DNA of 64,000 nt, taken from NCBI RefSeq assembly GCF_029909975.1, contig NZ_CP094516.1, positions 6,736,501 to 6,800,500 of the forward strand. Reading direction: 5' to 3'. The notes below the pieces were generated by a model. That model was given only the letters and a program-made list of their open reading frames with translations. It was not told the DNA's origin and ran no database searches. Of this stretch, positions 57,285 through 64,000 are shown in pieces. The stretch's first letter is position 1. Each line of letters begins with the position of its first letter. The stretch comes from Bradyrhizobium sp. ISRA430. GTDB lineage: Bacteria > Pseudomonadota > Alphaproteobacteria > Rhizobiales > Xanthobacteraceae. The translations under genes were made by a program, and so were the position numbers.

Positions 57285-57298
57285 TTGGTATTTATCAA
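57285..57298 (+). promoter_or_regulatory. FixK/FNR-type box upstream of hupS
   Basis: TTGGTATTTATCAA matches the FixK/FNR consensus TTGAT-N4-ATCAA with one mismatch. It ends 14 bases before the sigma-54 element. FixK2 is reported to be involved in hydrogenase expression in B. japonicum. Confidence 0.55.
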
Positions 57299-57312
57299 GT
57301 GTTTCGCTTCGG

Positions 57313-57328
57313 TGGCTTGTTTCTTGCT
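57313..57328 (+). promoter_or_regulatory. Sigma-54 (-24/-12) promoter of hupS
   Basis: TGGCTTGTTTCTTGCT keeps GG and GC ten bases apart, TGGC at -24 and TTGCT at -12. Transcription would begin near 57340, about 40 bases ahead of the hupS start. Rhizobial hupSL is known to use RpoN with HoxA or NifA. Confidence 0.65.
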
Positions 57329-57377
57329 GAACGTCAGTAATTCGTTACGGCCGACGACAACTCACATGGAAGGCTTC

Positions 57378-58478
57378 ATGGGTGGTGCAACGGAAACGTT
57401 CTACAGCGTGATCAGACGTCAGGGTATGACGCGTCGTAGTTTCCACAAATTCTGCAGTTTGACTGCCGCGAGCTTGGGACTTGGTCCGCTCGCCGCAAGC
57501 AGTATTGCCAACGCTCTGGAGACAAAACCGCGTGTGCCCGTCATCTGGCTGCACGGGCTCGAGTGTACCTGCTGCTCGGAAAGCTTTATCCGCTCGGCCC
57601 ATCCCTTGATCAAGGACGCGCTGCTCTCGATGATTTCGCTCGACTATGACGATACGATCATGGCGGCAGCGGGACACCAGGCCGAAGCCATCCTGGAGGA
57701 AACTCGTGCCAAGTATAAAGGCAGGTATGTGCTCGCCGTCGAAGGCAATCCGCCGCTGAACGAGGGGGGTATGTTCTGCATTGACGGCGGCAAGCCGTTC
57801 GTTGAAAAGCTCAGGTCCATGGCGGAAGAGTCCATGGCGATCATCGCTTGGGGCACGTGTGCGTCATGGGGATGCGTGCAAGCGGCCAAGCCAAATCCGA
57901 CTGGCGCGGCGCCGATCGATAAGGTGATCACCAACAAGCCGATCATCAAGGTGCCCGGGTGCCCGCCTATCGCAGAGGTCATGAGTGGCCTCGTGACTTT
58001 CATCACCACGTTCGGAAAGCTTCCGGAGCTCGATCGCCAAGGGCGTCCAAGTATGTTCTATTCCGAGCGCATTCACGACAAGTGCTATCGGCGTTCCCAT
58101 TTCGACGCTGGCCAATTCGTCGAAGAGTGGGACGATAAGTACGCACGCAAGGGCTATTGCCTGTACAAGATGGGCTGCAAGGGGCCAACCACCTACAATG
58201 CCTGTTCGGCCCTTCGGTGGAACGGCGGCGTTTCATTTCCGATTCAATCCGGCCACGGCTGCTTCGGCTGCTCCGAAGACGGCTTCTGGGATAAGGGGTC
58301 GTTTTACGACCGACTTACAACCATCAAGCAGTTCGGCATCGAGGAGAACGCCGACCAGATCGGCATGGCCGCTGCCGGCGTAGTTGGGCTAACCGTCGCT
58401 GCCCATGCGGCGGTCACCGCCGTGAAGCGGTTGACCCACAAGCCGGATCGCTCAGCCCACAAAAGCGAACCGAGTTGA
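57378..58478 (+). CDS. hupS: Uptake [NiFe] hydrogenase small subunit
   Basis: 366 residues from [26 protein letters not shown] is just upstream. The ATG at 57366 adds four residues, and a frame open from 57225 starts before the promoter and is ignored. The twin-arginine signal is [10 protein letters not shown]. The mature subunit binds three Fe-S clusters: [15 protein letters not shown] (proximal), [26 protein letters not shown], then [27 protein letters not shown] and [14 protein letters not shown] (medial/distal). The C-terminal helix ([20 protein letters not shown]) anchors it. It passes electrons from H2 oxidation to HupC. First gene of the hup operon. Confidence 0.95.
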   Translation: MGGATETFYSVIRRQGMTRRSFHKFCSLTAASLGLGPLAASSIANALETKPRVPVIWLHGLECTCCSESFIRSAHPLIKDALLSMISLDYDDTIMAAAGHQAEAILEETRAKYKGRYVLAVEGNPPLNEGGMFCIDGGKPFVEKLRSMAEESMAIIAWGTCASWGCVQAAKPNPTGAAPIDKVITNKPIIKVPGCPPIAEVMSGLVTFITTFGKLPELDRQGRPSMFYSERIHDKCYRRSHFDAGQFVEEWDDKYARKGYCLYKMGCKGPTTYNACSALRWNGGVSFPIQSGHGCFGCSEDGFWDKGSFYDRLTTIKQFGIEENADQIGMAAAGVVGLTVAAHAAVTAVKRLTHKPDRSAHKSEPS

Positions 58479-58490
58479 GGAGGGGCGACG

Positions 58491-60281
58491 GTGGCCGTCC
58501 AGACACCGAATGGGTTCAATCTCGATCGTTCAGGCAGGCGAATCGTCATCGATCCGCTGACGCGGATCGAAGGCCACCTGCGTGTCGAAGCCAATCTCGA
58601 TTCCGACAATGTGATCCGCAATGCGGTCTCAAGCGGGACGATGTGGCGTGGCATCGAAGTCATCCTGCGCGGGCGCGATCCGCGCGACGCCTGGGCGTTC
58701 ACCGAGCGGATTTGCGGGGTCTGCACCGGCACCCATGCGCTCACCTCCGTGCGCGCGGTTGAAAATGCACTAGGAATTGCGATTCCGCAGAATGCCAATT
58801 CGATCCGCAACATCATGCAGCTGTGCCTGCTCGTGCATGATCACCTCGTACATTTCTATCACCTGCACGCGCTGGATTGGGTCGACGTGGTCTCCGCGCT
58901 CAAGGCCGATCCCAAGTCGACCTCCGCGCTCGCGCAGTCTATCTCGCCCTGGCCCCTGTCGTCCCCTGGCTATTTTAAGGATTTGCAGATCCGGCTCACC
59001 AAATTCTTCGGATCAGGGCAACTCGGTCCGTTCAAGAATGGCTATTGGGGGCATCCGGCCTACAAGCTGCCACCGGAAGCGAACCTGATGGCTGTAGCGC
59101 ATTATCTGGAAGCGCTGGACTTCCAGAAGGAGATCGTCAAGATCCAAGCTATCTATGGTGGCAAGAACCCGCATCCGAACTGGCTGGTCGGCGGCGTGCC
59201 CTGCGCGATCAACATCGACGGAACTGGTGCGGTGGGTGCGATCAATATGGAGCGACTGAACATCGTCTCCTCGATCATCGACCGTTCGATCGAGTTTGTC
59301 GAGCAGGTCTACCTGCCCGACATTGTCGCGATCTGCTCGTTCTATAAGGACTGGCTCCATGGCGGCGGACTTTCGAGCAAGAGCGTCATGTCCTATGGCG
59401 ACATCCCCGAAAACGCAAATGACTGTTCCGCCAAAAGCTTCAAGCTGCCGCGCGGGGTCATTCTTGGTGGCAATCTCAGGGAGATACTGCCGATCGACCA
59501 TGGTGATCCCGAGCAGATCCAGGAATTCGTCTCGCATGCATGGTATAAATACCCCAGCGATTGCTGTGGACTGCATCCCTGGGACGGTATCACCGAGCCG
59601 CGTTTCGAACTTGGGCCGAAACTCAAAGGCAGCAAGACAGATATCAAGGAACTCGACGAAGGCGGCAAGTATTCCTGGATCAAAGCGCCGCGCTGGCGCG
59701 GCCACGCCGTGGAGGTCGGGCCGTTGGCGCGATACATCATCGGTTATGCGCAAGGCAAAGCCGAGTTCAGGGAGCCGGCCGAGAGACTGCTCAAGGGGCT
59801 CAATCTTCCCCTGACTGCGCTGTTCTCGACGCTTGGCCGTACTGCGGCGCGGGCGCTCGAATGCCAGTGGGCGGCGCGTCAGATGCGTTATTTCCAGGAT
59901 AAGCTGGTAATCCACATCAAGGCAGGCAATACGGCAACTGCCGATGTCAGCAGGTGGAAGCCGGAAAGCTGGCACAAGGAGGCCAAGGGCTACGGGTTCA
60001 GTGAGGCCCCGCGCGGTGCGCTTGGGCACTGGATCAAGATCAAGGGCGCCAAGATCGACAATTATCAATGTGTCGTGCCGACGACGTGGAACGGATCTCC
60101 TCGCGATCCCAAGGGCAATATTGGCGCTTTTGAAGCCTCGCTGATCGGTACCCCGATGGCCGATCCGCAGCGGCCCCTGGAGATCTTGCGCACGATCCAT
60201 TCCTTTGATCCGTGCTTGGCTTGCTCGACCCACGTGATGAGTCCCGACGGCCAGGAGATGGCTTCAGTCAATGTTCGTTAA
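58491..60281 (+). CDS. hupL: Uptake [NiFe] hydrogenase large subunit
   Basis: 596 residues from a GTG with AGGAGGGG ahead, 12 bases after hupS. Ni-Fe ligands are the two Cys pairs: [12 protein letters not shown] (Cys75, Cys78) and DPCLACSTH (Cys575, Cys578), with [13 protein letters not shown] as the conserved L0 segment. The 15-residue tail after His581 ([15 protein letters not shown]) is the peptide removed by HupD after nickel insertion. Length and motifs are those of an active enzyme. It oxidises H2 made by nitrogenase. The stop overlaps the hupC start by 11 bases. Confidence 0.95.
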   Translation: MAVQTPNGFNLDRSGRRIVIDPLTRIEGHLRVEANLDSDNVIRNAVSSGTMWRGIEVILRGRDPRDAWAFTERICGVCTGTHALTSVRAVENALGIAIPQNANSIRNIMQLCLLVHDHLVHFYHLHALDWVDVVSALKADPKSTSALAQSISPWPLSSPGYFKDLQIRLTKFFGSGQLGPFKNGYWGHPAYKLPPEANLMAVAHYLEALDFQKEIVKIQAIYGGKNPHPNWLVGGVPCAINIDGTGAVGAINMERLNIVSSIIDRSIEFVEQVYLPDIVAICSFYKDWLHGGGLSSKSVMSYGDIPENANDCSAKSFKLPRGVILGGNLREILPIDHGDPEQIQEFVSHAWYKYPSDCCGLHPWDGITEPRFELGPKLKGSKTDIKELDEGGKYSWIKAPRWRGHAVEVGPLARYIIGYAQGKAEFREPAERLLKGLNLPLTALFSTLGRTAARALECQWAARQMRYFQDKLVIHIKAGNTATADVSRWKPESWHKEAKGYGFSEAPRGALGHWIKIKGAKIDNYQCVVPTTWNGSPRDPKGNIGAFEASLIGTPMADPQRPLEILRTIHSFDPCLACSTHVMSPDGQEMASVNVR

Positions 60282-60995
60282 CGACATGCTGGACAGAGCT
60301 CGGAAGCTCCTTGCCGCCGTCGATGCGGAACCGACTGAACGGAGCATCGGCGCTGGCATCGCCTACGCGCCGGTGCGACTGTGGCATTGGGTTAATGCGG
60401 CGGCCATTCTGATGCTGAGTTTAACCGGCTATGTCATTGGAACCGGGACACCGGCGATGTCGGGAGAGGCAAGCGGCAATTTCCTGTTCGGCTATATCCG
60501 CTTTGCTCATTTCTCGGCGGGATATGTGCTCAGTATCGGCTTTCTTCTGCGGATCTACTGGGCGTTAATTGGAAACGCGCATGCCATGCAGATCTTTTGG
60601 GTGCCGCTCTGGCGCAGGTGCTTTTGGCGCGAAGTGTACCACGAGATTCGCTGGTATGCGTTCCTTACAGTTGAGCCCGAGAGGCGCGTCGGGCACAACC
60701 GTCTTGCTCAGCTCGCAATGTTCTTCATGTTTACGCAGACGATCACGTTCATGGTCGTCACAGGCTTTGCACTTTATGGGCAAGGTGCCGGTACTGACAG
60801 CTGGCAGCACAAGCTATTCGGCTGGGCATTTTCAATTTGGCCGAACAGTCAGGACGTCCATACCTGGCATCATCTCGGCCTGTGGGTGATCGTGACTTTT
60901 GCGCTGGTCCACATCTACGCGGTGGTCCGGGAAGACTCATGTCGCGCCGGAGCATCTCTTCTATGATATCGGGTGAGCGCGGGTTTCGCGATTGA
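60271..60995 (+). CDS. hupC: Hydrogenase b-type cytochrome, frameshifted near the C-terminus
   Basis: Residues 1-225 read normally: [69 protein letters not shown], with the His residues that bind two b hemes in the membrane. The open frame stops at 60966 as SCRAGASLL. In the next frame, from 60939, the normal family tail is intact: [18 protein letters not shown], stop 60993-60995. Loss of one base in GAAGACTCATG (expected GAAGACATCATG) near 60936 explains it. HupC takes electrons from HupS to quinone. The core is whole, so partial function is possible; the change may also be a sequencing error. Feature end includes the shifted tail. Confidence 0.85.
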
Positions 60996-61006
60996 CTGGG
61001 AAACGG

Positions 61007-61591
61007 ATGCTGAATCCGGAAAACAAGAAAAGGATCCTGGTGCTCGGCATCGGCAATATCCTGTGGGCCGATGAGGGATTCGGCGTGCGGGTGGTCGAGG
61101 AGTTTCATCGCCGCTACGCCATCGATGACAACGTAACCGTCCTCGATGGCGGCACACAGGGGCTCTACCTCGTCAGTTTTCTTGAGCAGGCCGATTGCCT
61201 GATCGTGTTCGATGCCATCGACTATGGATTGCTGCCCGGGCAGTTGAAGCTTGTGCGAGATGACGAAGTGCCAAAATTTACCGCCGCCAAGAAGGTGAGC
61301 CTGCATCAGACCGGCTTTCAGGAGGTCTTGAGTGCGGCCGACCTGCTTGGCCGCCGCCCGCGAGAGCTCGCTCTCATCGGGTGTCAGCCGCTGGACCTGG
61401 AGCATTGGGGCGGTCCGCTGACCGCCCCGGTACGCTTTCAGATTGCGCCTGCGATTGAACTGGCTTGCAAACTTCTGGCGCAGTGGGACTCGCCGGCAAA
61501 GGCGCGGACCGCGCCGCTGCCTGCATCAGAACGGCTGTTGGCGAACAATATCGACCATGCAAATTATGAGATGAGGGCGCAGCCGATCTAG
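61007..61591 (+). CDS. hupD: Hydrogenase maturation protease
   Basis: 194 residues from MLNPENKKRILVLGIGNILW; a TTG at 60992 overlapping the shifted hupC stop is also possible. The nickel-binding residues are in NILWADEGFGVRVVEEFH (Asp/Glu), IVFDAIDYGLLPGQ (Asp) and VSLHQTGFQEVLSAADLLG (His). It cuts the C-terminal peptide of HupL after nickel is inserted. ALIGCQPLDLEHWGGPLTAP is the usual C-terminal block. In order after hupC and before hupF. Confidence 0.9.
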   Translation: MLNPENKKRILVLGIGNILWADEGFGVRVVEEFHRRYAIDDNVTVLDGGTQGLYLVSFLEQADCLIVFDAIDYGLLPGQLKLVRDDEVPKFTAAKKVSLHQTGFQEVLSAADLLGRRPRELALIGCQPLDLEHWGGPLTAPVRFQIAPAIELACKLLAQWDSPAKARTAPLPASERLLANNIDHANYEMRAQPI

Positions 61592-61607
61592 CGGCCCGCG
61601 ACTGACC

Positions 61608-61898
61608 ATGTGCCTTGGCTTGCCAATGACGATTGTCGAGACCGACGGCATCACGGCGCTGTGCGAGTATGGCAATGAACAGCGGCGCGTCTCGGTCGTG
61701 CTGCTCTCCGACGCCTCGGTCGGTGCCAAGGTGCTCGTTCATATCGACAGCGCGGTGCGGCTTTTGGACGAAAATGAAGCAAGGCTGATCTCGGAAGCAC
61801 TTGACGGGCTTGAGGCCAGCCTCAACGGCCAGGACTGCGATCGCTTCTTTGCGGACTTGATCGGTCATGAGCCGCAATTGCCGGAGCACCTACGCTAG
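61608..61898 (+). CDS. hupF: HypC-family hydrogenase chaperone
   Basis: 96 residues starting MCLGLPMTIVETDGITALCE. The N-terminal Met-Cys of the HypC/HupF family is present; that Cys contacts the nickel site during assembly. The rest is the small beta-barrel (RRVSVVLLSDASVGAKVLVH, IDSAVRLLDENEA). It holds the immature large subunit, and HupF is thought to help assembly in the presence of oxygen. The C-terminal helix is longer than in HypC, as expected for HupF. 16 bases after hupD. Confidence 0.9.
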   Translation: MCLGLPMTIVETDGITALCEYGNEQRRVSVVLLSDASVGAKVLVHIDSAVRLLDENEARLISEALDGLEASLNGQDCDRFFADLIGHEPQLPEHLR

Positions 61899-62088
61899 CA
61901 GTTCCGCTCGCGGGTTGCGCCGACCAGGCTTGCTCACAAATCGAATTCCAGCCGCACGTAACCTTTGCATGGAAAATGTCAGGCGCTTCGAGCCGTTGGT
62001 TCGAGCAGAAGTCGCGGCCAGACGGTGATTGGCATGCGCCTTGCTATTACCCTGCCAGCAGAACCGAACATTATCAGAAAGGCGTGTG

Positions 62089-62535
62089 ATGAAGCTGCAG
62101 CCGGCGCAGCATCGTCTGGCGCGGCCCGCTCCGTCCGACGTGGAGAGCGTCGGCGTCGATGCGCGCCTGGTCGCGCACGCTCCCGTGAGGGCGGCCGTGA
62201 TGCCGCAGTCGGCAGCCGATCCCCTATATTTGCTCCGGATCATCCAGCCCGCGTTCTTCCGTCCTGAAATGGTCAAGGCGTTTCGGCGGCGCATGCAAGG
62301 TGCAGTGCCTGCACGCGGCGTAGGTGGCGAACTGGTTGAGTGGCTCGGCCTGCCTGGCCCGTCGACGCCGATCCTGTGCCATCGGCACGATAAACTCCGC
62401 CTGATCGGCAAGAGACCGGTTCGTTTGGTCACCATCAATCGCATCTCGGTACCGATGGTTCGGCCACATGCCGGCAGCGCTTGTGTTGGCAAGTGCATTG
62501 CCTCTCGATACAGCCAACGGAACATCGCATCATGA
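62089..62535 (+). pseudogene. hupG: HupG-like (HyaE family), degenerate
   Basis: A 148-codon frame in the hupG position whose stop overlaps the hupH start (ATGA). The middle reads RPEMVKAFRRRMQGAVPARG, VGGELVEWLGLPGPSTPIL and LRLIGK, comparable to HupG/HyaE (L-P-E-x-x-x-A-F-x-x-R-x-x-G-A-V-x-A-R...G-V...P-x-L). The part before fits better in another frame (PIFAPDHPARVLPS, like F-F-A-G-D-P-A-R), and the part after LIGK lacks the expected R-D-W-x-x-Y. So at least one and probably two frameshifts exist. HupG is a thioredoxin-fold chaperone for HupS. The 190 bases before it (61899-62088) show nothing. Confidence 0.45.
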
Positions 62536-63389
62536 AAACAGCGATCCGCGTTGTGTCCGACGCCGCCGACTGGGCGGCGAGTGATCTTGCCACGGGCTCT
62601 GGAAGTCTCGATGTATTCCATAGCGGGTTGACGAGTGCGCTCGCCAAGCGCGCCTGGCGCGATGGCGACGAGCTTGCAAGGAACTATCCGAATGCCACCG
62701 CGCTGTTATCGAATGCCGCTGCTGCCGTTGGCAGCCAGAGAAGCGGCGCTCGGACGCAGCTGTACGGACTCGCGAATCTCAGCGATCCCGAGCGCAAGCT
62801 GATTGGCGAAGTGCTCGGAGAAGGTGAGGTCGGCGGAGCGGTTGCGCTGCCAGATGGTTCTTTGGCGCAAATCCGGGAGTCCGTGCTTGCGGGAATCTGG
62901 CGCGTGCGCATCGGGAGCGATCCGGCGCACGAATATCTTGAGGTCGGGGCGATTCCGCAGATTGTCCGGCGCGCCGCAACTGACCTGACGTCCGCCGATA
63001 TTGTGATCGGCGCGGCGCCGGACGGCGCGATGAACGTGCAACCAGTGCTCGCCGAAATACGCGAGCGGGCGCGCGTCTGGCGCTTTGGCATGCGCGCGCA
63101 TGTCATCAATCTCACCTTGCTTCCGATGAGCGTTATTGACCTGGCATTCCTGCAGCAAAGCGTGGGCAATGGCCCGGTCCAACTCATCTTCCGCGGCTAC
63201 GGCACGTGCCGAGTGCAGGCGACCGGGATCAGGAACGTCTGGTCGGTGCAGTTCTTCAATTCTACGGACAATATCATCCTTGATACGCTGGAGGTCGGCA
63301 GCGTGCCGATTTTTGCGTTGGCTGCCGACGAGGATTTTCAGGACTCTGCCGAGCGCATGCAGGAAATTATTAAGGTGTACTTCACATGA
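62532..63389 (+). CDS. hupH: Hydrogenase expression/formation protein HupH (HyaF family)
   Basis: 285 residues from [20 protein letters not shown]; the ATG overlaps the upstream stop. It has the two-part HupH build: a first half with [40 protein letters not shown] and AGIWRVR, and a C-terminal part with RLF-type pieces [40 protein letters not shown] and [20 protein letters not shown]. The family helps mature the small subunit, particularly under oxygen. Intact length (usual about 280). Confidence 0.85.
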   Translation: MKTAIRVVSDAADWAASDLATGSGSLDVFHSGLTSALAKRAWRDGDELARNYPNATALLSNAAAAVGSQRSGARTQLYGLANLSDPERKLIGEVLGEGEVGGAVALPDGSLAQIRESVLAGIWRVRIGSDPAHEYLEVGAIPQIVRRAATDLTSADIVIGAAPDGAMNVQPVLAEIRERARVWRFGMRAHVINLTLLPMSVIDLAFLQQSVGNGPVQLIFRGYGTCRVQATGIRNVWSVQFFNSTDNIILDTLEVGSVPIFALAADEDFQDSAERMQEIIKVYFT

Positions 63390-63493
63390 AGAGCCTGGAG
63401 AACACTCGGCGTCAGATGGGATGCCGTAGACGGCGCGTGCGCAGCGACCGCCGGCATACCTTGCGCAGGATGTTGGCGGAGCGGTGCGCATGA
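63386..63493 (+). pseudogene. Short remnant where hupI and hupJ are expected
   Basis: The 35-codon frame [20 protein letters not shown]...AERCA lies between hupH and hupK with ATGA-type overlaps at both ends. hupI (rubredoxin, with two Cys-x-x-Cys) and hupJ normally occupy this place, and neither is present. Allowing two small indels, the first codons read S-L-E-N-L-G-V-R, similar to a HupI start (S-x-E-N-F-G-x-x). A deletion joining the hupI start to the hupJ end is the simplest reading; low certainty. Confidence 0.35.
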
Positions 63494-64000
63494 GCCTCGC
63501 TGCCCGCAACAAAATCGATGTCACCGTATCGCTAGCTGCCGACGTAGTCGCCGCGGTCGAGATCCTGCCGCGAGTCCGGCCGCCGCTGGCGCGGCTGTTC
63601 GCTGGCAAACAAGCCTCGTCGCTGCTCAAGGTTCTGCCGCGGCTCTTCGCGTTGTGTGCCGCTGCGCAGCAAACCGCACTGCTGTCCGCGGTCGAGGCGG
63701 CGCGCGACGAAGTGATCACCCGCACAACAAAACAGCATCGTATTGCGCTTATCGTTACCGAGCGCATCGCGGATTTGCTACGGGGCCTCTTTGTCGGACA
63801 TCTTGCGCAAGACATCGCCAGTGCGGCGGCAATCCGCTCCCTAATGCGGGGAATGTCAGCGCTTCTCGGCAGCGCACAGCCAGCCTGGGGCTCCGCTCAA
63901 TGCGAAGCAACAGCGCGGATTGTGGCTGCGCTGACCTCGCTCGGCATGTCAAATGAGGGGGACGCGTTGAGGTCCGGTAGCCCATTGGCGCTTCGCATTG
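63490..64000 (+). CDS. hupK: Hydrogenase expression/formation protein HupK, cut by the window edge
   Basis: 170 codons from MSLAARNKIDVTVSLAADVV to the right edge, open throughout. AAVEILPRVRPPLARLFAGK, QASSLLKVLPRLFALCAAAQ, QTALLSAVEAARDEVITRTT and RIADLLRGLFVGHLAQDIAS match HupK, a distant relative of the hydrogenase large subunit with the L-C-A-x-A-Q segment in place of the first Cys pair. It is thought to help build the Ni-Fe site. The C-terminal half is outside the window. Confidence 0.8.
   Translation, partial: MSLAARNKIDVTVSLAADVVAAVEILPRVRPPLARLFAGKQASSLLKVLPRLFALCAAAQQTALLSAVEAARDEVITRTTKQHRIALIVTERIADLLRGLFVGHLAQDIASAAAIRSLMRGMSALLGSAQPAWGSAQCEATARIVAALTSLGMSNEGDALRSGSPLALRI

Noticed and set aside
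59013..60233. 406-codon minus-strand frame
   Set aside because: Antisense of hupL with no recognisable domain.
62481..62532. Upstream extension of HupH from 62481
   Set aside because: The extra 17 residues ([17 protein letters not shown]) do not fit the family, and the ATG at 62532 overlaps the hupG stop in the usual way.
1..64000. CRISPR arrays, rRNA genes, complete tRNA genes, type III secretion machinery
   Set aside because: No regularly spaced repeats, no rRNA-like sequence, only a partial tRNA, and no rhc-type genes were seen.

Overview
The window looks like a Bradyrhizobium-type alphaproteobacterial symbiont. The grounds are GC-rich coding sequence, a Nod-factor sugar set (GDP-mannose dehydratase, GDP-fucose synthase, a NodM-type glucosamine synthase), a NodV/NodW-like two-component pair (NodW-like protein of 227 residues with its phosphorylatable Asp at position 70), DctA, an uptake-hydrogenase operon and a NopP-like type III effector. 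From memory, nodVW, dctA and hupSL also lie close together in soybean bradyrhizobia; I could not check this here.

Region 1, 1-4.9 kb, is accessory and decayed: frameshifted remnants (a hypothetical protein, an aldo/keto reductase tail, a Crp/Fnr-type helix-turn-helix), a Gly/Ala-rich secreted peptide, a small iron-permease-like protein, hairpin repeats and a broken P4-type integrase. The integrase is joined in frame to a truncated ActC.

Region 2, 4.9-21 kb, is respiratory: actC(truncated)-actD-actE-actF of alternative complex III on the plus strand, a Sco-like copper protein, and a minus-strand caa3 oxidase operon (cytochrome c, ctaC, ctaD, ctaE, a small membrane protein, ctaG, cytochrome c). 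Between them lie an FMN reductase-like protein, a cation-diffusion exporter, a bicupin oxalate decarboxylase with a damaged second metal site, an alcohol dehydrogenase-like enzyme and a diheme cytochrome c. ActA and ActB are absent, so the complex III locus appears to have been cut by the integrase-associated rearrangement.

Region 3, 21-28 kb, is an integration hotspot: a decayed DUF305 gene, a ribbon-helix-helix-like protein, a lipoprotein operon, a 574-residue tyrosine recombinase, a 59-bp 3' fragment of tRNA-Ile(CAU), and a frameshifted large serine recombinase whose last codons are the complement of that tRNA fragment.

Region 4, 28-64 kb, is symbiosis-island DNA with long non-coding or decayed gaps: a NolG-like RND permease, a shattered TauE/SafE permease, an MFS transporter, nolK-noeL, nodM, a GH127 beta-L-arabinofuranosidase, nopP (plus a decayed copy of its leader and N-terminus), a lone receiver protein, nodW-nodV, dctA, a solitary modB, a serine hydrolase, and hupSLCDFGH...K running off the right edge. 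The hup operon looks eroded: a 1-nt frameshift at the end of hupC, a degenerate hupG, and hupI and hupJ missing between hupH and hupK. Candidate FixK-type and sigma-54 sites lie upstream of hupS, and a sigma-54 element lies upstream of dctA.

The most notable system is the pairing of a catalytically complete beta-L-arabinofuranosidase with a NopP effector whose C-terminal half reads like a GNAT acetyltransferase fold. Plant hydroxyproline-linked beta-arabinosides (extensins, arabinosylated CLE peptides) are plausible targets of the former; this is inference.
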